Shown: positions 55,627-64,000 of the stretch, one piece after another
Layout of the letters: each line of letters opens with the position of its first letter
How positions within the stretch are numbered: position 1 is the first letter of the stretch
DNA from: Collinsella sp. AF08-23
GTDB taxonomy: Bacteria > Actinomycetota > Coriobacteriia > Coriobacteriales > Coriobacteriaceae
Assembly: GCF_003479805.1 (NCBI RefSeq)
Contig: NZ_QUHV01000010.1
Coordinates: forward strand, 1 to 64,000
Reading direction: 5' to 3'
Length of the DNA stretch: 64,000 nucleotides
Notes under the pieces: generated by a model
The model's database searches: none
Seen by the model: the letters and a program-made list of their open reading frames with translations, nothing else
Told to the model about the DNA's origin: nothing
Made by a program: the position numbers and the translations under genes

Positions 55627-55779
55627 GATGATGAACCTTCCGTTAACGGGGAGGAATTGCCGCACGATGCGGCCTGCCAGCGCACATTGTATACTTATTG
55701 GCTGTCAAAAACGCAAAGAGCGCCGCCATGGGCTCCCGCCGCGTCGGGGCGTCCGCGTGGCGAGGGCATGAGGAGCGAC

Positions 55780-56463
55780 ATGAACAAGAAGGCCAAGCGT
55801 CGTTTAGTGGTGATGGGCGGCATCATTGCCATTGCCATGCTGGTGATCGTGGCGATTGCGGGGGCGGGTGGTTCCGCTTCGTCGGTTACGGTCGCCGACG
55901 TCGCAACTGGGTCGTACCAAGGTAAAAAAGTCCAGGTGAGCGGCGTGGTCGTGGCAGATTCCATCGAGAAGGACGGCGCGCGTGTGACCTTTGACATCGC
56001 GCCTGAGGATGAGTCGGGCGCGCCGAACCCCTCGGTTCGTCTGCGCGTTGGCTACGAGGGGGCGCTGCCCGCGACGTTTGGCGCGGGTGTTGTGGCCATC
56101 TGCACGGGTGACGTGGACAACCCGCCGTTCCTCAACTGCACGGAGATGGTCACCAAGTGCCCGTCCAAGTACGAGAGCGCCGAGGGATCCCTCACGGTGA
56201 AGGGTCTGCTCGACCAGGCGGACGCCATGCTGTTCGAGGACACCAAGGTGTGCGGTTATGTTGAGGGTGACGTCAACGATGCCAGCTCCGCCATTCGATT
56301 CACCATCGAATCCCAGGGCGCTACGCTCAACGTGGTGTATAACGGAGGGCTTGATGAGCAGATCGCGGACGGCGTCGCCGTGGTCGTGTCCGGTCATCTT
56401 GATTCCGATGGCAACTTCGTGGCGACGGAGCAGCCTGCAATTGATGCCTCCATCACCAAGTAG
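55780..56463 (+). CDS. ccmE: CcmE-like heme chaperone with two OB-like domains and a CxxxY motif
   Basis: Periplasm-facing heme chaperone of the cytochrome c maturation system. The 227-residue protein has one membrane anchor (about 10-28) and then two CcmE-like OB-fold segments (about 50-131 and 155-222), each with the pattern GxV...V...F.I......L.V.Y.G. The first ends in CPSKY (127-131), the C-x-x-x-Y variant of the HxxxY heme-attachment motif; the second has no such motif. CcmE is normally a single-domain protein of about 150 residues. The ATG at 55780 follows GGAG. It heads the ccmE-F-A-B-C-D cluster. The domain duplication is my reading of the sequence. Confidence 0.8.
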   Translation: MNKKAKRRLVVMGGIIAIAMLVIVAIAGAGGSASSVTVADVATGSYQGKKVQVSGVVVADSIEKDGARVTFDIAPEDESGAPNPSVRLRVGYEGALPATFGAGVVAICTGDVDNPPFLNCTEMVTKCPSKYESAEGSLTVKGLLDQADAMLFEDTKVCGYVEGDVNDASSAIRFTIESQGATLNVVYNGGLDEQIADGVAVVVSGHLDSDGNFVATEQPAIDASITK

Positions 56464-56544
56464 GGACGTAAAGGACAACGAAATGGGCCCGTGGGCGCGC
56501 ATGGCGTCGACGCGCGGGATGTCGAGATACGGGAAAGGTGCTGC

Positions 56545-58743
56545 ATGGTATCGACGATAGGTAATGTATTCCAGGCGCTCGCCCTGGTATTCGCGCTGGT
56601 GTCGGCAGTGCTGCTCGTGGCGAGCGGCAAAGTGGCAAGTACGGGGGCGGCAGGCTCCGGCGCCGCACCCTCAACGGCCCCGGAACCCTCGGTGCCGATT
56701 GCGCGCATGCGCCACGCTGGTCAGGCGTTCGTCTACGCGAGCTTTGCCCTGCTGACGGCATGTGTGGGCATCATCCTCGTGTGCATGCTCACGGAGAATT
56801 ACAGCCTAGCGTATGTGGTTTCGAATTACCCCGCGACGGACAGCCCCCTGCAGCCGCTCTACCGGGTGAGTGCCGTGTGGGCCGGTCGCCAGGGATCGCT
56901 GCTGTTGTGGACGTGGCTCATCTCCGCCTTCGTTGCCGTGCAGGCGTGCCGTCGCCGCCGCGCACATGAGGACCTCACGTTGGTGGCCCTGGGCGTGGCG
57001 CAGGTCATCGTCGCCCTGTTCGTCGCAGCGCTCGTGTTCTCGAGCTCCAACAATCCGTTCATGCCCACCGCCGCCGAGCACCTCAACGCCGACGGCACGC
57101 TCGCCAGCAAGATCGGCGGCATGAACCCGTTGCTCATGCATTGGGCGATGATTCTCCACCCGCCGGCGACCTTCATCGGCTACGCCGCCATGACGTTGCC
57201 GTTCGCGTACGCCATGGCGGCTCTTATCACGGGCGATCTTTCGGCCCGCTGGGTCGAACTGTGCGACCGCGTTGCGGTGTTCGGTTTTATCTTCCTGTCC
57301 ATCGGCATGGGCCTGGGTGCCGTGTGGGCGTACGTGGTCCTGGGCTGGGGCGGTTTTTGGGCATGGGACGCCGTGGAGAATGCGAGCCTTATGAGCTGGC
57401 TCACCTGCGTGGCGATGATCCACAGCTTTACGATGTACCGCAAGCACGGCATCTTCAAGCGTTGGAGCATGTTCACTGCCACCATCACGTTCATTTTCGT
57501 GGTGCTTGGCACGTTCATCACGCGCTCGGGCTTGGTCCAAAGTGTGCATGCGTTTGCCGAGGACCCGGTGTCCACATATTTCTTCCTGGCGATTATGGTG
57601 GCAAGTGGCCTAGCGTTTTTGCTTGGCCTGCTGTACCGTCACGGCGAGATCGGCGAGGATGACGACCAGATCGAGTCGATGCTCTCCAAGAACGGATCGT
57701 ACTACCTCACGAACATCATCATGGTGATGGCGGGCGCGCTCGTGGCCTACCTTACGGTGTCGAGCGCCCTTCCCACATGGATGCCGCTGGGCGGCGCCGT
57801 GGTCGCGGCGGGTGCGTATAACGCCGTGGCGCGGCCGGTCGCCGTCGTGGTGCTACTGCTCATGGCTGTGTGTCCGCTCCTTGGTTGGCGCAAGACGCAG
57901 GGCCCTGCGTTTTGGGGGCATATGCGCCGCCCGCTTGTGGTGGCCGCCTGCCTTTTTGTGGCCGGACTTGTGCTCTTTGGGACGAAGCTGATGCCCACCT
58001 ACAGTGCCATCTTGACCGATGGAGGATCGGCTGCCGACGCTTTGGCCGAACAGGGGCCCGCGGTGTATTACTTCGCGCTGACAATCGTGGCCCTCGCGGC
58101 TATTTCGCTGCTGATTGCCACTTCGGCCTATCTACTGGTGCGCGGGGTGCGGGCCCGCATGCGGAACAAAGGAGAGGGCGCGCCGGCCGCCGCGTTCAAC
58201 CTGTTCCGTCGCTCGCCTGCGCAGGCTGGCGGCTACCTGTGCCACCTGGGCATTGCGATCGCCGCGCTCGGTCTGGTGGGTTCCATGATGTACGTGCGCG
58301 ATGTGACGGTGAGCCTTGCCGGCGAGAAGGGCGAGTCTGTTCAGGTGGGGGGCTACGTGCTGACCCTGACCGATACCGAGCGCTATGCCGACAGCCAGGA
58401 TAACGAAGTCATGCGCGTGGAACTTGATGTGGCTGATGAGCAGGGGAGCCTAATGGGGCACGTGGCGCCTTCCATGAAGGTCGCCGCCGCAACGAGTCAG
58501 TCGACCCTCGATGCCGCGGTGCTTACGCGTCCGCTCGAAGACTTGTTCGTGGCGTTCCAGGGCCTGAACGCCGACGGCACGCTTTCCATCAACGTCAAGG
58601 TCAACCCGCTCATCCTGTTGACCTGGGCGGGCGGCGCCATCTCGACTTTAGGCATCGCCTTGGCATTCGCGCCGCGTCGTGCCACGCCGCTGCTGGCGGC
58701 AGACGAGCGCACTCGTGCCCAAGCGAAGGCGAATGCGCGATGA
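56545..58743 (+). CDS. ccmF: Cytochrome c heme lyase/transfer subunit CcmF
   Basis: Polytopic membrane protein that transfers heme from CcmE to apocytochrome c. The 732-residue protein has more than ten hydrophobic segments and the WWD heme-handling motif WGGFWAWDAVENASLMSWL, with the preceding PLLMHWAMILHPPATFIGY His motif and later RHGEIG. The ATG at 56545 follows AAAGG. The stop overlaps ccmA (ATGA). Length is slightly above the usual 630-660. Confidence 0.93.
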   Translation: MVSTIGNVFQALALVFALVSAVLLVASGKVASTGAAGSGAAPSTAPEPSVPIARMRHAGQAFVYASFALLTACVGIILVCMLTENYSLAYVVSNYPATDSPLQPLYRVSAVWAGRQGSLLLWTWLISAFVAVQACRRRRAHEDLTLVALGVAQVIVALFVAALVFSSSNNPFMPTAAEHLNADGTLASKIGGMNPLLMHWAMILHPPATFIGYAAMTLPFAYAMAALITGDLSARWVELCDRVAVFGFIFLSIGMGLGAVWAYVVLGWGGFWAWDAVENASLMSWLTCVAMIHSFTMYRKHGIFKRWSMFTATITFIFVVLGTFITRSGLVQSVHAFAEDPVSTYFFLAIMVASGLAFLLGLLYRHGEIGEDDDQIESMLSKNGSYYLTNIIMVMAGALVAYLTVSSALPTWMPLGGAVVAAGAYNAVARPVAVVVLLLMAVCPLLGWRKTQGPAFWGHMRRPLVVAACLFVAGLVLFGTKLMPTYSAILTDGGSAADALAEQGPAVYYFALTIVALAAISLLIATSAYLLVRGVRARMRNKGEGAPAAAFNLFRRSPAQAGGYLCHLGIAIAALGLVGSMMYVRDVTVSLAGEKGESVQVGGYVLTLTDTERYADSQDNEVMRVELDVADEQGSLMGHVAPSMKVAAATSQSTLDAAVLTRPLEDLFVAFQGLNADGTLSINVKVNPLILLTWAGGAISTLGIALAFAPRRATPLLAADERTRAQAKANAR

Positions 58744-59519
58744 CGGCCCGTCCCCTGCCGTTTGCCCCCGGTTCCCGCGATGGGGCTTTGGGAGCGTGCG
58801 ATCCGTTCGCCATTGAGGCGCGTGGCCTTGTCAAGCAGTTCGGCGGCAGGCGCGCGTTGGATGGGGTCGACCTCGTGCTGCCTCAAGGCGCCTTCCTCTC
58901 AATATTTGGCCCCAACGGCGCCGGCAAGACGACGTTACTGCGCGAGCTCGCCTTGCTGGCGCGCCCCACATGCGGCGAACTGCGTATGCTCGGCGTAAAT
59001 GCCCTGGAGGAGCCCGATGCCTTGCGCGCTCGCGTAGGGCTCATTTCCCACAAGCCGATGCTCTATGGAGACCTGACCGCCCAAGAGAACCTGGCGTTCT
59101 TCGCCTCGCTCTACGGCATGGCGGGTGCTGCGGCACAGGCGCGCATCGACGATTTGCTGCGTTTGGTCGAGCTCGATCATCGGCGGAACGACTGCGTGCG
59201 TACGTTCTCGCGCGGCATGCAGCAGCGGCTCTCGATTGCCCGGGCACTTATCAGCGACCCCGAGATCGTGTTGCTCGATGAACCCTATTCCGGACTCGAC
59301 CCTCATGCGGCGGAGCTCTTCGACCAGCTTATCGACCGTGTGCGCGAGGGGCGGACCTTCGTGATGGTGAGTCATGACCTCGAGAAGGGCTACGACCTAT
59401 GCACCCATGCCCTCATCCTGGCGCAGGGCGCGGTCGTGGTGTGCGCCCAGAAGGCCGACGTGGACCGCGGGGCATTCCGCGACTTGTATTTGGCGACCGT
59501 GGGAATGGGGGTGGCGTAG
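58740..59519 (+). CDS. ccmA: Heme exporter ATPase CcmA
   Basis: ATP-binding subunit of the CcmABCD complex that releases holo-CcmE. The 259-residue protein has Walker A GPNGAGKTTLL, signature FSRGMQQRLSIARAL, Walker B IVLLDEPYSGLD and the switch His in VSHD. An extended N-terminal stretch of about 25 residues precedes the cassette. The start overlaps ccmF and the stop abuts ccmB. Confidence 0.92.
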   Translation: MTARPLPFAPGSRDGALGACDPFAIEARGLVKQFGGRRALDGVDLVLPQGAFLSIFGPNGAGKTTLLRELALLARPTCGELRMLGVNALEEPDALRARVGLISHKPMLYGDLTAQENLAFFASLYGMAGAAAQARIDDLLRLVELDHRRNDCVRTFSRGMQQRLSIARALISDPEIVLLDEPYSGLDPHAAELFDQLIDRVREGRTFVMVSHDLEKGYDLCTHALILAQGAVVVCAQKADVDRGAFRDLYLATVGMGVA

Positions 59520-60356
59520 ATGGAGGAGAAGCGGGAGAGCCTGCGTCGTGGTGACGTGGGGGCGCAGGGTGCCGTTGTCGCTCCGGGTGCCGCCGTTGGC
59601 GCGGGTGCTATCGGCGTCCCGCGCGCCTCGGACGCCCCGGCCAAGCCCTCAACCTCCAAACCCTCGGCGTTCGCCCAGTATCGCGCCCTGTTGGGCAAGG
59701 ACGTGCGGCAGGAATTGCGCACGCGCGAGATGCTCACCTCGATGGCTGTGTACTCGCTTTTGGTGCTGGCGGTGTACGGGGCCGCGTTGGCGCAGGTGGG
59801 GGACAAACTGCAGGTTGTCTCCTTTTCCGGCGGTCTGCTGTGGGCACTTATCGTGTTTACGAGCCTGCTTGGTCTCAATCGCAGTTTTTCGCACGAGACC
59901 GAGTCGGGCTGCCTGGAGGGCATCCTGCTGGCGCCGGTTGACCGCGCGGTCGTGTTCTTGGCCAAGACGACTTCGAATCTGCTGTTCCTGCTCGCCGTTG
60001 AGCTGGTGACCGTACCGCTGTTCTTCGTCTTCTTCCTCTCGGGTGCACCGCTGTCCGCCACTGCGCCGATGATCGTGCTGCCGTTGTTGGTGGGCACGGT
60101 GGGCGTCGCCGGTGTGGGCACCTTGCTGTCGACCATGGCGATCGACACGCGCGGCAAGGACGTCTTGCTCGCCATCCTGTTCATACCGGTGGCGTTTCCG
60201 CTGCTGTATGCATGCGTCTCGGCCACCGGCGTCGCGCTCGCTGGCGTTGAGGGAACCTTTGCCACGTTCTGGAGGAGCCTTGCGCTCGCCGGCACCTACG
60301 ATGTCGTGATGATTGCAGCCGCTTGGGGCCTCTACGAGTTCGTTCTCGATTCGTGA
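59520..60356 (+). CDS. ccmB: Heme exporter membrane subunit CcmB
   Basis: Membrane partner of CcmA. The 278-residue protein has six hydrophobic segments and the family pattern YRALLGKDVRQELRTREMLTSMAVYSLLV and ETESGCLEGILLAPVDRAVVFLAKTTSNLLF. The first 55 residues are an added Gly/Ala/Pro-rich leader with no hydrophobic part. It begins at the base following the ccmA stop. Confidence 0.9.
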   Translation: MEEKRESLRRGDVGAQGAVVAPGAAVGAGAIGVPRASDAPAKPSTSKPSAFAQYRALLGKDVRQELRTREMLTSMAVYSLLVLAVYGAALAQVGDKLQVVSFSGGLLWALIVFTSLLGLNRSFSHETESGCLEGILLAPVDRAVVFLAKTTSNLLFLLAVELVTVPLFFVFFLSGAPLSATAPMIVLPLLVGTVGVAGVGTLLSTMAIDTRGKDVLLAILFIPVAFPLLYACVSATGVALAGVEGTFATFWRSLALAGTYDVVMIAAAWGLYEFVLDS

Positions 60357-60401
60357 TCCAACGAGCTGGTACCATACCTAATCAAAAAGGAAGGGGGTCT
60401 T

Positions 60402-61283
60402 GTGACCTTGAAGAAATCTAATGCAATGGTGCCCGCCCTGCTCGTGCTGGGCGCGCTGCTCATCGCGACTGACGTGGTATGGACGTTCACCTTGGCGCCG
60501 CTCGTGCAGGGTGCGCGACTGTCCGAATCCGTGGTGATTGCGGGGCAAATGGTCACCACCAAGTTGCTGCTGAGCCAAAAGATCTTCTACTTGCATGTTC
60601 CCGTTGCGATTGCCTCGTTCGTGTTCATGGGGGTGGCGGCTTACCACGCCCTGCGGTTCCTTGTGACCAAGGACCGTGCGCGCGATGTGCGCTCGCGCAC
60701 CGCCATGCAGGTCACGCTTGTGTTCATCGTGGCAACCATGATCTCGGGCGATCTTTGGACGCGCTTCGAGTGGGGCGTCTGGTGGGTGTGGGAGCCTCGA
60801 CTCACTACGTACTTCATCCTGATGCTGCTGGTGATTGGGTACTTTGTGCTGCGCAACGCGCTCGATGATCCCGAGAAGATCGCACGCTTCGCCGCAGTGT
60901 TTTGCGTTGTCTCGTTTGTGGATGCGCCCATTTCGTTCCTCATCACGCGCTTGGTGCCGAGCTCGGTGCATCCGGTGGTGTTCAGGACGGATTCTGGTCT
61001 GCCGCCGCTTATGCTCATTCCGTTTTTGCTGGGTATGGCGGGTGTGCTCATGGTCGCGTTTGCTCTGTATCGCTATGCGCTGCGGGTGAATGCCGCCGCC
61101 GATGAGGTTGAGGAGCTCAAGCGGCGCCTTGAGGATTTCGATTCCGCCGCGTCCCGTGCGGCCGCCGCCGAGGCGCTTGAGCGCCTGCGGACAAAGGCCG
61201 CGACCGTCGTTGCCGATGGCCGCGATGGCGCCAGCTGCGCCGCGGTCGTTTCTCCCGCAACCAACGAGCCTGAGGAGGGCTAA
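60402..61283 (+). CDS. ccmC: Heme handling protein CcmC with a WWD-motif Asp-to-Glu change
   Basis: Inner-membrane protein that loads heme on CcmE. The 293-residue protein has six hydrophobic segments, the two His ligands in YLHVPVA and SSVHPVV, and the tryptophan-rich motif as WGVWWVWEPRLTT (125-137), where the usual Asp of WWD is Glu131. The GTG at 60402 follows GGAAGGGGG. A 55-residue charged, possibly coiled tail follows the last helix. Confidence 0.9.
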   Translation: MTLKKSNAMVPALLVLGALLIATDVVWTFTLAPLVQGARLSESVVIAGQMVTTKLLLSQKIFYLHVPVAIASFVFMGVAAYHALRFLVTKDRARDVRSRTAMQVTLVFIVATMISGDLWTRFEWGVWWVWEPRLTTYFILMLLVIGYFVLRNALDDPEKIARFAAVFCVVSFVDAPISFLITRLVPSSVHPVVFRTDSGLPPLMLIPFLLGMAGVLMVAFALYRYALRVNAAADEVEELKRRLEDFDSAASRAAAAEALERLRTKAATVVADGRDGASCAAVVSPATNEPEEG

Positions 61284-61475
61284 ATGGATCCGATTCTTTC
61301 CGAGGTCTATTCGACTGTTTTGCCTGCGGCGCCCTTTGTCTTGGCTGCGTATGTGGGCATCTTGCTGGCGTTGTTTGTGTTCGTACTCTCCTTGTGGCGC
61401 AAATCAAAGCGCACGGAGGCCGACATCGAAGCGCTCAGGCGCGCGCTCGAGGAGCGGGAACGGGAGTCCCGATAG
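61284..61475 (+). CDS. ccmD: CcmD-like small membrane protein
   Basis: A 63-residue protein with one hydrophobic helix (about 13-35) and a charged C-terminal tail, the shape of CcmD, which joins CcmC and helps CcmE leave the complex. It starts at the base after the ccmC stop. Sequence conservation in CcmD is low, so the call rests mainly on position and topology. Confidence 0.75.
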   Translation: MDPILSEVYSTVLPAAPFVLAAYVGILLALFVFVLSLWRKSKRTEADIEALRRALEERERESR

Positions 61476-61517
61476 GGCACATTCCTTCTTCTGCGAAAGC
61501 TTAAACCCCTATAAAGC

Positions 61518-61560
61518 CAAAACGGCCCTTGGCAGGTGGCTGTCAAGGGTCGTTTTCCGT
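61518..61560 (+). terminator. Rho-independent terminator of the ccm operon
   Basis: AACGGCCCTTG (61521-61531) pairs with CAAGGGTCGTT (61544-61554) with one wobble, a 12-nt loop and TTTT directly after. Confidence 0.85.
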
Positions 61561-61732
61561 ATATCACGTGAAGATGCGTGTGCCTTACGATGCCCTTGTG
61601 AACGAAGGTAGGGGTGCTGAGCTGGGGTGTCAGAACATGCGGACTCAGGTGCAAGCCATGCGTGAGAAGCCGTTGGAGAACTGGTCGGAAGCGCCTGATA
61701 CGCTCGTGCTCCACACAGAGAAGGAGGACGAG

Positions 61733-62026
61733 ATGACCGGGTTGTGCGTGAAGGCGGATCCAAATGCGGGACCGCGGGGCTTTTTGGAACAAGCACTCAT
61801 CGATTCGGTGAGCGATGAGCAGGCGGGTGGGGACAGTTGGTGCGGAGTACCGCTCGGCAGATGGCTGCGCGATGAGGGCCGTGTTCCCATGCGAGCGGCA
61901 AAGACGCATCTAAGCAGGTTGGCGGCGTATGCCAACAGTACGGGGGAGACGATCACCGTGGTGAGAAACGGCATCCCCTGGTTCGAGATACGACCCCTTG
62001 CCGCCGATTTCATGTCGACGGTGTAG
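61733..62026 (+). CDS. Orphan Phd/YefM-like protein
   Basis: A 97-residue protein whose last half is Phd-like (VPMRAAKTHLSRLAAYANSTGETITVVRNGIPWFEIRPL), the DNA-binding part of Phd/YefM antitoxins. The first 50 residues are unmatched, and the usual C-terminal toxin-binding helix is absent. The ATG at 61733 has AAGGAGG 5 bp upstream and is clearly the best start, although the frame opens at 61529. No toxin gene is adjacent. It may be a lone antitoxin, a regulator, or a remnant; the gap between 61561 and 61732 shows nothing. Confidence 0.65.
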   Translation: MTGLCVKADPNAGPRGFLEQALIDSVSDEQAGGDSWCGVPLGRWLRDEGRVPMRAAKTHLSRLAAYANSTGETITVVRNGIPWFEIRPLAADFMSTV

Positions 62027-62042
62027 CCACACGCAAAAACTT

Positions 62043-62080
62043 CGCCCACCCGTACCCGCAAAGCGCGGTTCGGGTGGGCG
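62043..62080 (-). terminator. Terminator of the ABC exporter gene
   Basis: A 10-bp stem CGCCCACCCG (62043-62052) with CGGGTGGGCG (62071-62080); on the minus strand it is followed by AAGTTTTTG. It lies between the convergent Phd-like and ABC genes and may serve both. Confidence 0.8.
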
Positions 62081-62117
62081 AGGCGAGGGATTGGGCAAAG
62101 ATGCGGGGGCTTGTCCG

Positions 62118-64000
62118 CTATTCGAGTTCGAATGCGCCGGTGTAGAGCTGGTAGTAGTAACCCTTCTTGGCGATGAGCTCATCATGCGTGCCGCGTTCGA
62201 TTACGCGACCGTGGTCGAGGCAGATGATCACATCGGAGTTGCGGACCGTCGAGAGTCGGTGCGCGATGACGAACGTGGTGCGTCCCTGCATAAGGGCATC
62301 CATGCCGCGCTGGACAATCGCCTCGGTGCGCGTGTCGATGGAGCTCGTCGCCTCATCGAGAATCATCGCGGGCGGATCGGCGACGGCGGCACGGGCGATG
62401 GAGACGAGCTGGCGTTGGCCCTGGCTGAGCTGCGAACCGTTGCCGGTAAGCATGGTGCTGTAGCCATCGGGCAGGCGGCGGATGAAGTCGTCGGCACCTG
62501 CGAGCTCGGCTGCCTTGATGCACTCCTCGTCGGTCGCATCGAGCTTGCCGTACCGGATGTTGTCCATGACGGTGCCGGTGAACAGGTTGACGTCTTGGAG
62601 CACCACGCCCAGGGATCGGCGAAGGTCTGCCTTCTTGATCTTGTTCACGTTGATGCCGTCGTATCGGATCTTGCCGTCCGCGATGTCGTAGAAGCGATTG
62701 ATGAGGTTGGTGATCGTGGTCTTGCCTGCGCCCGTAGCACCGACAAACGCCACTTTCTGACCGGGTTTGGCGTAGACCGAGACGCCGTGCAGAACCTCAT
62801 GGTCGGGGGTGTAGCCAAAGTCGACATCGACCATGCGGACGTCGCCGCGCAGCGGAACGTACGTCACGGTGCCGTCGGCCTTGTGCGGATGCTTCCACGC
62901 CCAGAGGCCCGTGCGGTGATCAGCCTCTTCGATCTCCCAGGTGCTGGGGTTGACCTGGGCGTTGACAAGCGTCACGTACCCCTCGTCAACCTCCGGCTCC
63001 TGGTCGAGCAGCTCAAAGATGCGGTCCGCTCCGGCGAGACCCATGACCACGGCGTTGATTTGCTGGGAGACCTGTCCAATCTGGCCGCAGAACTGTTTTG
63101 TCATATTGAGGAAGGGAACCACCACGGCGATGGACAGCGGAAGGCCGGAGAAGGAGAGGTTGGGCACGCCGAGCGCCAAAAAGACGCCACCGGCAAGCGC
63201 AACCACGACATAGATGAGGTTGCCGAGGTTCATCAGGATGGGCATGAGGATGTTGGCGAACATGTTGGCCTTCTGCGAGACCTCGAAGAGCTTCTCGTTG
63301 CGCTCGTCAAAGTCCTCCTCCGCCGCATGTTCGTGGCAAAACGCCTTGACGACCTTCTGGCCGTTCATGACTTCCTCGATGTGTCCCTCAACAACGCCGA
63401 GCTCGGTTTGCTGCGCGATGAAGAAGCGCGCGGAGTTGGAGCCGAGCAGCTTGGTGAGGAACGTCATGACGGCTACACCGGCGATGATCACCAAGCCCAT
63501 CCATGCCGAGAAGTAGAACATGATGAACAAGACGGTGGCGAGCACGATGACGGTTTGTAGGAGGTTGGGAAGGGACTGCGAGATCATCTGGCGCAGCGTG
63601 TCGATGTCGTTGGTGTAGTGCGACATGATGTCGCCGCGCTGGTTGGTGTCGAAATACCTGATGGGAAGGTCCTGCATGCGATTGAACATCTTTTCACGGA
63701 GCTTCTCGAGAGAGCCCTGCGTGATGACGGCCATGTAGCGATTCCAGAACAGGGAGGAGAGGTTGCCTATGAGGTAGATAATGGCGAGGGCGGTCACGAG
63801 GCCCACAATCTTGGGCTGTGCCGCCGCCCAGTCACCCGTCTGCCAAGAGGACGAGATGACTTCGAGGGCTTTTTGCAGGAAGAGCGAGCCAACTGAGTTG
63901 ATGAGGCCGCATAGGAGTACGCCGGCCATGACCAACGGCAACAGGACGGGGTAGAACGAGAACAGCATCTTGACGAGACGTTTGAGCGTTCCGGGGCGGC
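62118..64000 (-). CDS. ABC exporter (membrane-ATPase fusion), 5' end beyond the window
   Basis: Half-transporter of the MdlB/multidrug type, which works as a dimer. At least 616 residues are seen: six hydrophobic segments (to about residue 330 of the visible part), then the cassette with Walker A GATGAGKTTI, Q-loop VLQDVNLF, signature LSQGQRQLVSIARA, Walker B AMILDEATSSID and the switch His in IAHRLSTV. The frame stays open through the right edge (TLKRLVKMLFSF), and family members begin with such a basic stretch, so the true start lies outside. Such genes often come in tandem pairs (mdlA-mdlB). Substrate unknown. Confidence 0.88.
   Translation of the reverse strand, partial: RPGTLKRLVKMLFSFYPVLLPLVMAGVLLCGLINSVGSLFLQKALEVISSSWQTGDWAAAQPKIVGLVTALAIIYLIGNLSSLFWNRYMAVITQGSLEKLREKMFNRMQDLPIRYFDTNQRGDIMSHYTNDIDTLRQMISQSLPNLLQTVIVLATVLFIMFYFSAWMGLVIIAGVAVMTFLTKLLGSNSARFFIAQQTELGVVEGHIEEVMNGQKVVKAFCHEHAAEEDFDERNEKLFEVSQKANMFANILMPILMNLGNLIYVVVALAGGVFLALGVPNLSFSGLPLSIAVVVPFLNMTKQFCGQIGQVSQQINAVVMGLAGADRIFELLDQEPEVDEGYVTLVNAQVNPSTWEIEEADHRTGLWAWKHPHKADGTVTYVPLRGDVRMVDVDFGYTPDHEVLHGVSVYAKPGQKVAFVGATGAGKTTITNLINRFYDIADGKIRYDGINVNKIKKADLRRSLGVVLQDVNLFTGTVMDNIRYGKLDATDEECIKAAELAGADDFIRRLPDGYSTMLTGNGSQLSQGQRQLVSIARAAVADPPAMILDEATSSIDTRTEAIVQRGMDALMQGRTTFVIAHRLSTVRNSDVIICLDHGRVIERGTHDELIAKKGYYYQLYTGAFELE

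Noticed and set aside
61529..61732. Longer N-terminus for the Phd-like gene
   Set aside because: It would begin inside the ccm terminator, and the AAGGAGG before 61733 gives a far better start.

Overview
The window is a chromosomal replication-origin region from a high-GC member of the class Coriobacteriia, most like Collinsella or a close relative. This assignment rests on overall gene content, GC-rich coding sequence, class B sortases with an LPXTG-type adhesin, and a fused ecfA; it was not checked against any database.

Layout. From 11.34 kb leftwards, all genes lie on the minus strand: a GHKL-ATPase/winged-helix protein, dnaA, dnaN, recF, dciA (DUF721), gyrB and gyrA. From 11.68 kb rightwards the plus strand carries rpmH, rnpA, yidD, yidC, khpB(jag), rsmG, parA, parB and a small membrane protein. 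The divergence point at 11343-11676 holds four DnaA boxes or box-like sites and two opposed sigma-70 promoters, so it is the best oriC candidate. A second DnaA box lies between dnaA and dnaN. Three near-perfect parS sites lie just upstream of parA in an AT-rich stretch, with a fourth weaker copy after parB.

From 17.6 to 28 kb come rlmN, ddl, a DnaQ-DinG exonuclease-helicase overlapping ddl, a PafBC-like WYL regulator pair, and a membrane M28-peptidase-like protein. That protein is split by a very long acidic insertion and lacks key catalytic residues. From 28.1 to 35.2 kb are a 1443-residue SpaA-repeat adhesin translationally coupled to a class B sortase, then purE and a second class B sortase. 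A 442-bp repeat-rich gap leads to an AbiE type IV toxin-antitoxin pair with an apparently leaderless antitoxin mRNA, then a MoaE-like gene.

From 38 to 47 kb, mostly on the minus strand, are a CmpB-type membrane protein, the NfnAB bifurcating transhydrogenase, pth, an AbiEi-like/nuclease-like protein, prs and glmU. Inverted-repeat elements of at least two families sit in the gaps. From 47.4 to 64 kb are an ECF transporter operon (T, fused A1A2, S), a damaged CPA2 antiporter, exonuclease III, a folP-folK fusion with a large insertion in the DHPS part, coaX, a cytochrome c maturation operon (ccmE-F-A-B-C-D) with unusual CcmE and CcmC motifs, an orphan Phd-like gene, and an ABC exporter running off the right edge.

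How they work together: the left part is a replication, supercoiling and segregation module around oriC. The centre combines cell-surface display with mobile or defence-type accessory DNA. The right part supplies redox, cofactor and cytochrome functions. The least explained items are the GHKL-wHTH protein heading the dnaA cluster, the M28-like pseudoenzyme, and the 205-bp elements with conserved inverted ends but unrelated interiors.
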